Shown piece by piece: positions 52,354 to 61,395 of a stretch of 64,000 bases of DNA; position 1 is the first letter of the stretch, and each line of letters starts with the position of its first letter. Source of the DNA: Sphingomonas aerolata (lineage in GTDB: Bacteria; Pseudomonadota; Alphaproteobacteria; Sphingomonadales; Sphingomonadaceae); NCBI RefSeq assembly GCF_003046295.1, contig NZ_PZZN01000002.1, positions 806,001 through 870,000 of the forward strand, in the 5' to 3' direction. Under the pieces are notes generated by a model. It had not been told where the DNA came from, made no database searches, and saw nothing but the letters and a program-made list of their open reading frames with translations. The position numbers were made by a program, and so were the translations under genes.

Positions 52354-54638
52354 CGCGTCTTCTCGATCCGCACCGGCACCGACTTGGCGGCCGGGACATG
52401 GCTTTCGCGCGCATGGTGCGCGACCGGCATCAGCAGGTTGCACTCGGGGTAATAGGCCCCGACGCACCCTTCCGGAATCGAATATTCGACGACGCGCAGC
52501 TTGTTGAAGCGGCGGTCGGCATTGTCGCCCGCATCGCCGACCAGATCGACGTCGTCACCATCGGTCAGCCCCATGCGCAGCATGTCGCTGCGGTTCATGA
52601 AGACGATGTCGCGCGTGCCCTTCACGCCGCGGAACCGGTCGTGATAGCCATAGACCGTCGTGTTGAACTGATCGTTCGACCGCAGCGTCATCAGTCGGAA
52701 CCGGCCCTCGCTCTCCTCGAACCCGGTGACGTTGAGCGAGTGGGGGACGTTGATCTCCGCCTTGCCGCTCTCGGTCAGCCATTCGCGGTGCGCCGCCGGC
52801 ACGCCCTTCCAGAAGCCGCCGGGGGTAAACATCTTGGCGTTGAAGTCGGAGAACATGTCCGGATAGGTCTCGGCGATCGCATCGCGGATCCGCGCATAGT
52901 CGCGCACCCACGCATCCCAGTCGAGCTTCGGATTGGGCGCCAGCGTCGCCTTGGCGATACCCGCGAGGATCGCCGGCTCGGACAGCAACGTCTCCGCGGC
53001 CGGCGTCGCCTTGCCCTTCGAGCCATAGATCTGGCTGAACGAATCCTCGACCGAGACGCTCTGCGGCCCGGTACCCTGCATGTCCGTCTCGATCCGGCCG
53101 AGACAGGGGAGCAGATAGCAGGTCTTGCCGGGCAGCAGGTGCGAACGGTTGAGCTTGGTCGCGATGTGCACCGTCAGGTCGATCCCGCGCCACGCCGGCT
53201 CCATCCGCGCATGATCAGGGATCGCGCGGACGAAATTACCGCCGAGCCCGATGAACGCCTGCGCCTCGCCCTCGAGCACCGCCTCGCACGACGCGATTGT
53301 GTCCCAGCCGAGCTCGCGCGGCGGCTCGAAGCCATATTGCTCGGCGAGCTTGTCGAGCGGGGCGAGCTCGGGCTTTTCGGTGATGCCGACGGTGCGCTGA
53401 CCCTGGACGTTCGAATGGCCACGGACGGGGCCCATGCCCGCGCCGGGCTTGCCGATATTGCCGCGCAACAGCATCAGGTTGACGAGCATATGCACGTTGT
53501 CGATCCCGCCGACATGCTGGGTCAGGCCCATGCCGTACACCGCGATGACCGCCTTCGACTTGGCATAGACCTTGGCGGCCGATTCGATCTCGACGCGCGA
53601 CAGCCCGCTCTCATGCTCGATCGTCGCCCAGTCGGTGCCGCGCGCGACATCCGCGAACTTCTCGAACCCGGTGGTGTGCTCGGCGAGGAAGGCGTGGTCG
53701 AGGATCCTCAGCGTGTTGAGTTCGCGCGCGCGATCATCCGCCTCGATCAGATATTTGCACATCCCCATCAGCGCGCCGACGTCGCCGCCGGTCTTCACCT
53801 GATGATATTGCGAGGCGATCGGCGTGGACTTGCCGGTGACCATCTCCAGCGGATTCTGCGGATCCTGGAATTTCTCCAGACCGCGCTCCTTCAGCGGATT
53901 GAACACGACGATCTCGACGCCGCGCTTGGCGCAGTCGCGGAGCGGATGAAGGAACCGCGGGCTGTTCACGCCCGGATTCTGCCCGAAATAGAAGATCGCA
54001 TCGCACTTCTCGTAATCCGAGAGGTGGATCGTCCCGACCGCGGACCCGATCGCCGACTTCAGCCCGACCGAGGTCGTCTCGTGGCACATGTTCGAACTGT
54101 CGGGCAGGTTCTGGCTGCCGTACATCCGCGCCATGAGGCTGTACATGTACGAGGTCTCGAGGCTCGCGCGACCCGAGGCGTAGAAGATGACCTTGGTCGG
54201 GTCATAGGTCTTGAGCTTCGCGCCGATCCCGGCGAACGCCTCGTCCCAGCTGCACGCGGCATATTTGTCGGTCGCGGCGTCATATTTCAGCGGATGCGTC
54301 AGGCGGCCGGCCTGTTCGAGATCGAAATCCTTCCAGCCGAGCAGCTCGGTGACCGTATGCTCCTGGAAGAAGGCCGGCGTCACGCGGTAGGATGTCAGCT
54401 CCCACGCGGTCGCCTTAGCGCCATTCTCGCAGAATTCGGCGGCATGCGGGTGCGCGGGCTTGCCCCAGGCGCAGCTGACGCACGCAAAGCCCTCGGGCTT
54501 GTTCTGTCGCGTGAGTTCGCGCAGCGCCTCAGGGCCGATCTTCTCGCGCGCGGATATCTCCACGAGCGATTTCATCGACCCCCAGCCGCCGGCAGGTGCG
54601 GTATAGTCTTCGATCTCGATCGTCCGGTCGTCGCTCAT
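52350..54638 (-). CDS. FdhF/YdeP family molybdopterin oxidoreductase
   Basis: The 762-residue protein belongs to the bis-MGD oxidoreductase superfamily, FdhF/YdeP branch. The N-terminal FACVSCAW and EFCENGAKA supply Cys53, Cys56 and Cys70, consistent with a partial FeS-type motif of the branch. The metal-ligand position, selenocysteine in E. coli FdhF, appears to be Cys185 in NMCHETT. The C-terminal dinucleotide-binding domain is complete. Reaction unknown: formate oxidation is possible but YdeP-type proteins are not proven formate dehydrogenases. Downstream mobA and fdhD supply its cofactor. Confidence 0.9.
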   Translation of the reverse strand: MSDDRTIEIEDYTAPAGGWGSMKSLVEISAREKIGPEALRELTRQNKPEGFACVSCAWGKPAHPHAAEFCENGAKATAWELTSYRVTPAFFQEHTVTELLGWKDFDLEQAGRLTHPLKYDAATDKYAACSWDEAFAGIGAKLKTYDPTKVIFYASGRASLETSYMYSLMARMYGSQNLPDSSNMCHETTSVGLKSAIGSAVGTIHLSDYEKCDAIFYFGQNPGVNSPRFLHPLRDCAKRGVEIVVFNPLKERGLEKFQDPQNPLEMVTGKSTPIASQYHQVKTGGDVGALMGMCKYLIEADDRARELNTLRILDHAFLAEHTTGFEKFADVARGTDWATIEHESGLSRVEIESAAKVYAKSKAVIAVYGMGLTQHVGGIDNVHMLVNLMLLRGNIGKPGAGMGPVRGHSNVQGQRTVGITEKPELAPLDKLAEQYGFEPPRELGWDTIASCEAVLEGEAQAFIGLGGNFVRAIPDHARMEPAWRGIDLTVHIATKLNRSHLLPGKTCYLLPCLGRIETDMQGTGPQSVSVEDSFSQIYGSKGKATPAAETLLSEPAILAGIAKATLAPNPKLDWDAWVRDYARIRDAIAETYPDMFSDFNAKMFTPGGFWKGVPAAHREWLTESGKAEINVPHSLNVTGFEESEGRFRLMTLRSNDQFNTTVYGYHDRFRGVKGTRDIVFMNRSDMLRMGLTDGDDVDLVGDAGDNADRRFNKLRVVEYSIPEGCVGAYYPECNLLMPVAHHARESHVPAAKSVPVRIEKTR

Positions 54639-54763
54639 ACGTCTCTCCGCTTTTGCCTTCCAACGAAGCGGGGCGGCAAACGATGCACGCCGATTGCGGT
54701 GGCGATGGTTCAAATCGCACGCGCCATCGCCTAGATGGGATCCGAAACTCCAAGGATATCACG

Positions 54764-55732
54764 ATGACGACGCACACGACCCGCATGCTCATTCTCGGTT
54801 CCGGGCCTGCCGGGCTGTCGGCCGCGATCTATGGCGCGCGCGCCGGGATGGCGCCGATCGTCGTCCAGGGGATCCAGCCCGGCGGCCAGCTGACCACCAC
54901 GACCGATGTCGAGAATTATCCCGGCTTTAAGGACGTCATCCAGGGCCCGTGGCTGATGGAGCAGATGCAGGCGCAGGCCGAGCATGTCGGCACGCGGATG
55001 ATGTGGGACACGATCGTCAAGGTTGACGTCAGCAGCCGCCCGTTCCGCCTGACCGGCGACAGCGGCGACGTCTATGAAGGCGAGACTTTGGTCATCGCGA
55101 CCGGTGCGCAGGCCAAGTGGCTCGGCATCGACAGCGAGGAGCCGATGAAGGGCAAGGGCGTCAGCGCGTGCGCGACCTGTGACGGCTTCTTCTACCGCGG
55201 CAAGAAGGTCGCGGTGATCGGCGGCGGCAACACCGCGGTCGAGGAGGCGCTGTACCTCACCAACCATTCGCCCGACGTGACGCTGATCCATCGCCGCGAT
55301 TCGCTGCGTTCTGAGAAGATCCTCCAGGAGCGGCTGTTCGCGCACAAGGGCGTGACCGTGCTTTGGAACAAGGAAGTCCGCGAATTCGTCGACGGCGGCG
55401 GTAATGCCGGGCTGGTGGCGCTCGAGCTCGAGGACACGGTGACGGGCGAACGCTCGCGCCTCGCGGTCGATGGCGGCTTCGTCGCGATCGGCCACCACCC
55501 CGCGACCGAGCTGTTCCGCGGGCATATCGATCTCGATGCGGACGGCTATATCTCGGTCGAGACCGGCTCCACGCGCACCAGCGTCGAGGGCGTGTTCGCG
55601 TGCGGCGACGTCGCGGACAAGGTCTACCGCCAGGCGGTGACCGCAGCGGGCACAGGCTGCATGGCCGCGCTCGACGCCGAGCGGTTCCTGGCGGCGGCGG
55701 AGTTCGCAGAACTGGCCGAAGCCGCGGAGTAA
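54764..55732 (+). CDS. trxB: Thioredoxin-disulfide reductase
   Basis: The 322-residue flavoprotein reduces thioredoxin with NADPH. The FAD motif GSGPAGLSAAIY (12-23), the redox pair ACATCDG (Cys136, Cys139), the NADP motif GGGNTAVEEAL and the C-terminal GVFACGDVADK are in order. I start at ATG 54764 (CAAGGATATCACG upstream), although the frame is open 56 codons further. It diverges from the fdhF-like gene over 125 bp. Confidence 0.96.
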   Translation: MTTHTTRMLILGSGPAGLSAAIYGARAGMAPIVVQGIQPGGQLTTTTDVENYPGFKDVIQGPWLMEQMQAQAEHVGTRMMWDTIVKVDVSSRPFRLTGDSGDVYEGETLVIATGAQAKWLGIDSEEPMKGKGVSACATCDGFFYRGKKVAVIGGGNTAVEEALYLTNHSPDVTLIHRRDSLRSEKILQERLFAHKGVTVLWNKEVREFVDGGGNAGLVALELEDTVTGERSRLAVDGGFVAIGHHPATELFRGHIDLDADGYISVETGSTRTSVEGVFACGDVADKVYRQAVTAAGTGCMAALDAERFLAAAEFAELAEAAE

Positions 55733-55777
55733 ACGCCGGGGGGCGTGCGTCCTTCCGATCCGCGCCCTTCACACCCT

Positions 55778-55860
55778 CCGTCATCCTGACGAAAGTCAGG
55801 ATCCAGAGTCAAAGACGGCACCGCTGGTAACCCTGGATCCTGACTTTCGTCAGGATGACG
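55778..55860. repeat. CCGTCATCC-family repeat after trxB (copy 1 of 2)
   Basis: CCGTCATCCTGACGAAAGTCAGGATCCAG on the left and CTGGATCCTGACTTTCGTCAGGATGACG on the right are near-perfect reverse complements, each a hairpin. This is the best-preserved copy in the window. Confidence 0.9.
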
Positions 55861-55939
55861 AGAGGAGAGGTGCCGGTATTCCCCTCACACCTTTCGCCAT
55901 TATGACGGACGGGGGAGTGCCAGCGTCCCATCCCAACCT

Positions 55940-56022
55940 CCGTCATCCTGACGAAAGTCAGGATCCAGAGCCAGGAACGGCACTGCCCGTAACCCTGGGT
56001 CCTGACTTTCGTCAGGATGACG
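55940..56022. repeat. CCGTCATCC-family repeat, entering the 3' end of the hydrolase 1 gene (copy 2 of 2)
   Basis: The left half is CCGTCATCCTGACGAAAGTCAGG and the right half CCTGACTTTCGTCAGGATGACG. The right end contains the stop codon of the minus-strand gene at 56012-56827. Confidence 0.88.
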
Positions 56023-56827
56023 AGTGGGGGGAACTGGCGGCGTCCGCATCGTCCGTGCGGTCGATCACGGCCCTGAGCGCCGCCTCCAGCGCAGCGGCAT
56101 TCGCGGAACCAGCAAAACTGTGCGAACCCGTAGCCAGCCGCACGATCCGCGCCGCGCCGCGGTAGCGCGCCGCAAACACCTGCGCGGTCGCATCGCCGGT
56201 CGCGAGCAGGATGACGACGCGATCCGCCCAGCCGTCGATCGCGCCGCAGACCCGGCTGGCGAGGTCGCCCTCGACCTCCCCCGACCCGCGCCACAGCCTC
56301 ACCAGACCCCGGACCAGCTTGCGCAGATCGATCCCGCCGCGGAGCAGGCTGAGCCACGCGGCCGGATCACGCAGCCGCGCGGCATAGCGCGCACGGATCG
56401 CGGCGGCGGGGGGCAGGTCGTCGGTCGGCGCGATCACCCAGGGGTTGGCGAGGAGCAGCCGGTCGACCCCCGCCGCCCCCCCGAACAGCGCGAGCGCGCT
56501 CGCGGCGTCGCAATTGCCGAATCCGACCAGCCGCGTGACCTGCGGCGCAGCGGCGCGGAACGCGGCGGCGGCGGCGACCAGATCGGCCTGCGCCGACAGA
56601 AAGCCGCGATTCTCGCCGCTCGAATCGCCGATGCCGCGGCGGTCGTAGCGGAACACCGGCGTACCCCCGGCCGCCAGCCGCCGCGCGAGCATCGCCATGC
56701 CGCGGTGCGCGCCGCTGCGGATCTCGTTGCCGCCCGACACGATCAGCACCCCGGTCGCGCCCGCCGCCTCGTCGAGCGTCGCGACCAGCGTCTCGCCCTC
56801 GCAGGGGACCGTGATCAGCCGCCGCAT
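56012..56827 (-). CDS. Exosortase A system-associated hydrolase 1 (alpha/beta hydrolase)
   Basis: From ATG 56827 the 271-residue protein begins MRRLITVPCEGETLVATLDE. It matches the hydrolase 1 family that accompanies XrtA clusters (TIGR03100 type): GVLIVSGGNEIRSGAHRG, then RYDRRGIGDSSG, and a nucleophile elbow-like GFGNCDAAS. The usual Ser is replaced in that elbow by Asn-Cys, so the nucleophile may be Cys. The last residues (SSPHSSS) and the stop derive from a palindromic repeat. It overlaps hydrolase 2 by 13 bases. The substrate is unknown. Confidence 0.82.
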   Translation of the reverse strand: MRRLITVPCEGETLVATLDEAAGATGVLIVSGGNEIRSGAHRGMAMLARRLAAGGTPVFRYDRRGIGDSSGENRGFLSAQADLVAAAAAFRAAAPQVTRLVGFGNCDAASALALFGGAAGVDRLLLANPWVIAPTDDLPPAAAIRARYAARLRDPAAWLSLLRGGIDLRKLVRGLVRLWRGSGEVEGDLASRVCGAIDGWADRVVILLATGDATAQVFAARYRGAARIVRLATGSHSFAGSANAAALEAALRAVIDRTDDADAASSPHSSS

Positions 56828-57477
56828 GTCGCGATCCACCCGGCCACATCGGCGGCGAGCACCTCGGCGAGTGCCGCGTCGCTGCCCGGTTCCGACCGTC
56901 GCCACAGCGGCGCGCCGGGATAGCGCGCATCCGCCGGACGCGGATCGCTCTCGAGTTTAACCGTTCGCGATGCGGCGTACGGTACGGCATCCTGCAGATC
57001 GGCAAGCAGCGTGGCGGACAGGCTGTTGCCCGCAAACCCATCCTCGTCGGGCATCGTCGACGCGGCACGGATCCGGTTCAGGTCGCGCAGAAGGTCACCG
57101 CCCGACTGCGGCGCGAGCCGCCATCGCCCGGCAAGACTGGCGTCGCAATCAACAAGCGCACCGCTCCGAATCGCGACCGCGTGAACCGGCACGCCGAGCG
57201 TCCCGACAAGCGCAGCAAAGGCTTGGCGCAGATCGGGCAACCGCAGGTCGCGCGTCTCGACCACGCTCTCGCCGGTACCAGGCAGGTCGGGTAAGATGCT
57301 GCCGATCCCGCGCCCGGCCAGCGCGCGCAGCATCGCGACGAGGAACGCGCGCGTCCGGTTCGCCTCCTCGAACAGCGGCAGCACCGCGACGACCCGCGGT
57401 CCGGCATCGGGGCCGAAGCGCAGCATCGCCTCGCGCCCGCCGGCCCAGTCATAGCGATCGAAGCGGGGGCCGGTCAT
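56815..57477 (-). CDS. Hydrolase-like protein of the exosortase A locus
   Basis: The 220-residue protein has an alpha/beta-hydrolase-like start (VVAVLPLFEEANRTRAFLVAMLRALAGRG and LPDLPGTGES), which resembles XrtA-associated hydrolase 2, but it is short and I cannot find a clear nucleophile elbow; AIRSGAL at the elbow position lacks a GxSxG motif. It may be a degenerate or non-catalytic relative. It lies between the acyl carrier protein and hydrolase 1 genes on the minus strand. Confidence 0.65.
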   Translation of the reverse strand: MTGPRFDRYDWAGGREAMLRFGPDAGPRVVAVLPLFEEANRTRAFLVAMLRALAGRGIGSILPDLPGTGESVVETRDLRLPDLRQAFAALVGTLGVPVHAVAIRSGALVDCDASLAGRWRLAPQSGGDLLRDLNRIRAASTMPDEDGFAGNSLSATLLADLQDAVPYAASRTVKLESDPRPADARYPGAPLWRRSEPGSDAALAEVLAADVAGWIATCGG

Positions 57478-57488
57478 CCCGGCCGAGG

Positions 57489-57767
57489 CTAGACCAGCGC
57501 CTTGCGCGCCGCAAACTGGACGAGCGCGCCGAACGTCTCGAGCATCTCGCCGTCGATCTCGTCATCCTCGATCAGGATGCCGAGCCGGTCCTCGAGCTCA
57601 GTCAGCACGCTCGCCACCGCCATCGAATCGAGTTCGGGGAGCGCGCCGAACAACGGCGTGTCGTCGGTGAATGCCGCGACTCGCTCGGCGCCGAGGCCAA
57701 GGATGTCGGCAAGGACGGCGCGGACCGTCGTTTCAACCTGGGAAGTACCTTCGAAGATCACGAGCAT
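57489..57767 (-). CDS. Acyl carrier protein of the exosortase A locus
   Basis: From ATG 57767 the 92-residue protein has the carrier motif LPELDSMAVAS with Ser48 as phosphopantetheine site and the helix LEDRLGILIEDDEID. Carrier proteins of this type accompany XrtA loci, where they presumably work with the acyl-CoA ligase encoded divergently. The frame is open 18 codons upstream. It begins the minus-strand operon ACP, hydrolase 2, hydrolase 1. Confidence 0.85.
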   Translation of the reverse strand: MLVIFEGTSQVETTVRAVLADILGLGAERVAAFTDDTPLFGALPELDSMAVASVLTELEDRLGILIEDDEIDGEMLETFGALVQFAARKALV

Positions 57768-57844
57768 CGCCTGAACCGTTGCGAACCGGGTCCCGCTAGC
57801 CTGTGGGGGTGAATTCGGCAACGGCTTGGCGCTATGGAGGATCC

Positions 57845-59371
57845 ATGACCTCGCCCGACCCCGTCCCGTTTCCGATCGACCACCTGACGTCGCGGGGCGC
57901 CCCCGACGACGTTGCGCTGATCGACCGCGCAGGAACGATGACGTTCCGCGACCTCGAAACCGCGGTCGCCGCGCTCGCGGGTTGGCTGGCGGGGCAGGGG
58001 TTGGCGAAGGGTGAGCGCGTCGCGACCTGGCTGCCCAAGACGCGGGTCGCCTGCGTGATGCCGCTCGCAGCGGCGCGCGCGGGGCTGCTCCATGTGCCGG
58101 TCAACCCGCTGCTGCGGCGCGCACAGGTGGCGCATATCCTCGCCGACAGCGGTGCTGCGCTGCTGGTGACGCAGGGCGCGCGCGCGGCGACGCTCGAGCC
58201 GGGCGACGTGCCCGCGGATTGCGCAATCGTCGACGAGGCAGTTCTCGACCTGCAGCGCGAGGGCGGCCCGGGCCCGTCCGATGCGGATCCGGCCACGCTC
58301 GCCGCGATCCTCTACACCTCGGGCTCGACCGGGCGGCCCAAGGGGGTGATGCTGAGCCACGCCAATCTGTCGCTCGGCGCGGTGTCGGTCGCGCACTATC
58401 TGAAGCTCACGCGCGACGACCGGGTGCTGGGCGTGCTGCCGCTGTCGTTCGATTACGGCCAGAACCAGCTCTTCTCAACCTGGGCGGCGGGCGCCGCGGT
58501 CGCGCCGATCGACTATATGGTCGCGCGCGACGTCGTGAAGGCGGTCGAGCGGGTCGGCGCGACGACGCTGGCGGGGGTGCCGCCGCTCTGGGTGCAGCTG
58601 CTCGAGGCGGACTGGCCGGCGGAGACCGCGGCGCGGCTGCGGCGGCTGACCAATTCGGGCGGCGCGCTGACCCCGCGGCTCGTCACAGGGCTGCGTGCGC
58701 GGTTCGCCGGCGCGGATATCTACGCGATGTACGGGCTGACCGAGGCGTTCCGCTCGACCTATCTCGACCCCGCGCTGATCGACGCGCACCCCGATGCGAT
58801 GGGCCGCGCGATCCCGTTCGCGCAGGTGTCGGTGATCCGGCCCGACGGCACCCGCGCCGCGCCGGGCGAGCCGGGCGAGCTGGTCCATGCCGGCCCGCTG
58901 GTTGCGCAGGGCTATTGGCGCGATGCCGAGCGCACCGCGCAGCGCTTCCGCCCCGCGCCCGACGGTAACGGCATGGCGGTCTGGTCGGGCGACACGGTGG
59001 TCGAGGGCGCGGACGGGCTGCTCCGCTTCGTTGGCCGCGACGACGAGATGATTAAGAGCGCGGGCAACCGGATCAGCCCGCTCGAGGTCGAGGAGGCGGT
59101 ACTCGCCGGCAACGAAGCCCGCGAGGCGGTCGCGGTCGGCGTGGCCGATCCGCGGCTGGGGCAGGCGATCGTCGTGATGCTCGCGGGCGACGCGGCGGAT
59201 GAGCCCGCGCTCAGGACCCGGTTGCGCACCGCGCTGCCGAGCTTCATGCAGCCCGCGGGCTATCTGTGGCGCGACGCGCTGCCGCGCAACGCCAACGCCA
59301 AGCTCGACCGGTCCGCGATCGCGGCCGAGGTCCGGGCATGGTCGACCGCCAACGAACAGGGACGGGCATGA
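57845..59371 (+). CDS. Acyl-CoA ligase (AMP-forming), exosortase A system-associated
   Basis: The 508-residue adenylate-forming enzyme has the phosphate-binding YTSGSTGRPKG (157-167), the adenine region MYGLTEAFRSTY, the hinge region and the catalytic Lys near the C-terminus (NANAKLDRS). It matches the XrtA-linked ligase family (TIGR03098 type), which likely loads an acyl group onto CoA or the nearby carrier protein. ATG 57845 has GGAGG five bases upstream. The stop overlaps the decarboxylase start (ATGA). Confidence 0.9.
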   Translation: MTSPDPVPFPIDHLTSRGAPDDVALIDRAGTMTFRDLETAVAALAGWLAGQGLAKGERVATWLPKTRVACVMPLAAARAGLLHVPVNPLLRRAQVAHILADSGAALLVTQGARAATLEPGDVPADCAIVDEAVLDLQREGGPGPSDADPATLAAILYTSGSTGRPKGVMLSHANLSLGAVSVAHYLKLTRDDRVLGVLPLSFDYGQNQLFSTWAAGAAVAPIDYMVARDVVKAVERVGATTLAGVPPLWVQLLEADWPAETAARLRRLTNSGGALTPRLVTGLRARFAGADIYAMYGLTEAFRSTYLDPALIDAHPDAMGRAIPFAQVSVIRPDGTRAAPGEPGELVHAGPLVAQGYWRDAERTAQRFRPAPDGNGMAVWSGDTVVEGADGLLRFVGRDDEMIKSAGNRISPLEVEEAVLAGNEAREAVAVGVADPRLGQAIVVMLAGDAADEPALRTRLRTALPSFMQPAGYLWRDALPRNANAKLDRSAIAAEVRAWSTANEQGRA

Positions 59372-60612
59372 TGAAGCCGATGGGGGCGTTGCCGCCCGAA
59401 TATGCGCACCAGTCGGGCGCACTGACGATCGGCGGGCAGTCCGCGGCGGCCTGGGTCGCACAGGCCGGCGACACGCCGCTGTTCGTCTATGACAGCGCCA
59501 TCGTCGCGGCGCGGATCGCGCGGTTCCGCGCGGCGATGCCCGCGATCGACCTGCATTATGCGATCAAGGCGAACCCGCACCCGGCCCTGCTCGCGGCGGT
59601 CGCACCGCTGGTCGACGGGCTCGACGTCGCGTCGGCGGGCGAGCTCGGCATGGCGCTGGCGGTCAAGCCGGCGCATGCGATCAGCTTCGCCGGCCCCGGC
59701 AAGCGCGACGACGAACTCGCCGCGGCGATCCGCGCCGGCGCGACCTTGAACGTCGAATCGGAGGGCGAGGCCGCGCGCGGGTTCGCGATCGGCGCGCGGC
59801 TCGGCATCGCGCCGCGGATGGCGGTGCGCGTGAACCCCGATATCGAACTGCGCGGATCGGGGATGCGGATGGGCGGCCGCGCCTCGCCCTTCGGCGTCGA
59901 TGCGGAGCGTGCGGCGGCGCTGGTGCGCGAGATCGTCGCGGCGGGCGCGGACTGGCGCGGGTTCCACATCTATGCGGGCAGCCAGGCGCTCGACGCGGGC
60001 GCGATCATCGAGACGCAGGCGGCCACGCTCGACCTCGCCGCGCGACTCGCCGATGCGGCGGGCGTCGCGCCGCCGCTGGTCAATCTGGGCGGCGGGTTCG
60101 GCGTGCCCTATTTCGCCAACGACGTCGTGCTCGACGTCGAGCGGGTCGGCGCGGCGCTGCACGCGGCACTGGAAACCCGCGCGGTCGTGCTGCGCGACAC
60201 CCGGTTCGCGATCGAGCTCGGGCGGTGGCTGGTCGCCGAGGCCGGCGTGTACCTGACCCGCGTCATCGACGTGAAGCACAGCCAGGGCGAAGTCTTCGTC
60301 GTGGTCGATGGCGGGCTCAACCATCAGCTCGCGGCGAGCGGCAATTTCGGCACCGTGGTCCGGCGCAACTATCCGATCGCGGTCGCCGCACGAATGGGGG
60401 AGGCGGCCGCCGCGGAAGCGGTGTCGGTCGTGGGACCGCTGTGCACCCCGCTCGACCGGCTCGGCGACCGCGTCGCGCTGCCGCCGGTCGTGCCCGGCGA
60501 CCTGATCGCGATCTTCATGGCGGGCGCATACGGCGCCAGCGCGAGCCCGGCGGCGTTTCTCGGGCATCCACCCGCGCTCGAGATCGTTACTTCAGTCCAA
60601 CCCCAGCCATGA
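59368..60612 (+). CDS. Pyridoxal-dependent decarboxylase, exosortase A system-associated
   Basis: The 414-residue fold III PLP enzyme resembles diaminopimelate/ornithine decarboxylases: Lys67 (HYAIKANPHP) binds PLP, GGGFGVPY binds phosphate, and GPLCTPLD carries the catalytic Cys. This is the TIGR03099-type enzyme of XrtA loci; its amino-acid substrate is not established. It starts at ATG 59368 coupled to the ligase gene. Confidence 0.9.
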   Translation: MMKPMGALPPEYAHQSGALTIGGQSAAAWVAQAGDTPLFVYDSAIVAARIARFRAAMPAIDLHYAIKANPHPALLAAVAPLVDGLDVASAGELGMALAVKPAHAISFAGPGKRDDELAAAIRAGATLNVESEGEAARGFAIGARLGIAPRMAVRVNPDIELRGSGMRMGGRASPFGVDAERAAALVREIVAAGADWRGFHIYAGSQALDAGAIIETQAATLDLAARLADAAGVAPPLVNLGGGFGVPYFANDVVLDVERVGAALHAALETRAVVLRDTRFAIELGRWLVAEAGVYLTRVIDVKHSQGEVFVVVDGGLNHQLAASGNFGTVVRRNYPIAVAARMGEAAAAEAVSVVGPLCTPLDRLGDRVALPPVVPGDLIAIFMAGAYGASASPAAFLGHPPALEIVTSVQPQP

Positions 60613-60739
60613 GTGTGGCGGCGGGCGGGGTTGCGGGGCGCTCCTAAACGCTATCTTCACCTGTTTCCCTGCATAGCCCGTGCGAGTTTAACCGGCCATC
60701 GGACACCCGTTGCGGGATGGCGCCAGGAGATCAGTGCCC

Positions 60740-61384
60740 ATGCGTTCCGGACCCGTTTCCCGTTCCCTGTTCACGCTGGGGCTCGCCGCGTCGTCGCTGG
60801 CCGCCTGCAGCAGCACCGGCGGTCCGCCCGAACTGCCGCCCGCGGCCTATGTCGCGAACAAGGAACTGCCGGGCGAGGAATATGTGATCGGCCCGCTCGA
60901 TCAGCTCAACATCTTCGTCTGGCGCAATCCCGAACTGTCGTCGAAGGTCCAGGTCCGTCCCGACGGCCGGATCACGACGCCCTTGGTCGACGACATGTCC
61001 GCGGTCGGCAAGACGCCCGCCCAGCTCGCCGACGACATGAAGAAGGCGCTCGGCGAATATGTCAAAAACCCGATTGTCTCGGTCATCGTCGAAAATTTCA
61101 GCGGGACCTACAGCCAGCAGGTCCGCATCGTCGGCGCGACCGAAAAGCCCGCCTCGATCCCCTATCGCGCCAACATGACCCTGCTCGACGCGATGATCGC
61201 GGTCGGCGGGCTCAGCCAGTATGCGGCGGGCAACAAGGCGCGGCTGGTGCGCTACGACCGGGCGAGCGGCAAGCAGAGCGAGTTCTCGCTGCAAATCTCG
61301 AACCTGTTGAAAAAGGGCGATTCGTCCGCCAATGTCAGGCTTGAGCCCGGTGACGTCATCATCATCCCCGAATCGATGTTCTGA
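60740..61384 (+). CDS. XrtA/PEP-CTERM system exopolysaccharide export lipoprotein
   Basis: The 214-residue Wza-like protein has a lipobox LAAC (Cys23), the polysaccharide export domain (YVIGPLDQLNIFVWRNPELS, VRPDGRITTPLVDD) and the SLBB domain (VRIVGATEKPASIPY). It should form the outer-membrane export channel with the chain-length protein. ATG 60740 is preferred; GTG 60734 is also possible, with AGGAG upstream of both. Confidence 0.92.
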   Translation: MRSGPVSRSLFTLGLAASSLAACSSTGGPPELPPAAYVANKELPGEEYVIGPLDQLNIFVWRNPELSSKVQVRPDGRITTPLVDDMSAVGKTPAQLADDMKKALGEYVKNPIVSVIVENFSGTYSQQVRIVGATEKPASIPYRANMTLLDAMIAVGGLSQYAAGNKARLVRYDRASGKQSEFSLQISNLLKKGDSSANVRLEPGDVIIIPESMF

Positions 61385-61395
61385 GGCGTGGCGGT

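Noticed and set aside
52398..54734. 778-residue open frame on the plus strand
   Set aside because: It is the antisense shadow of the FdhF-like gene, with biased composition and no domain.
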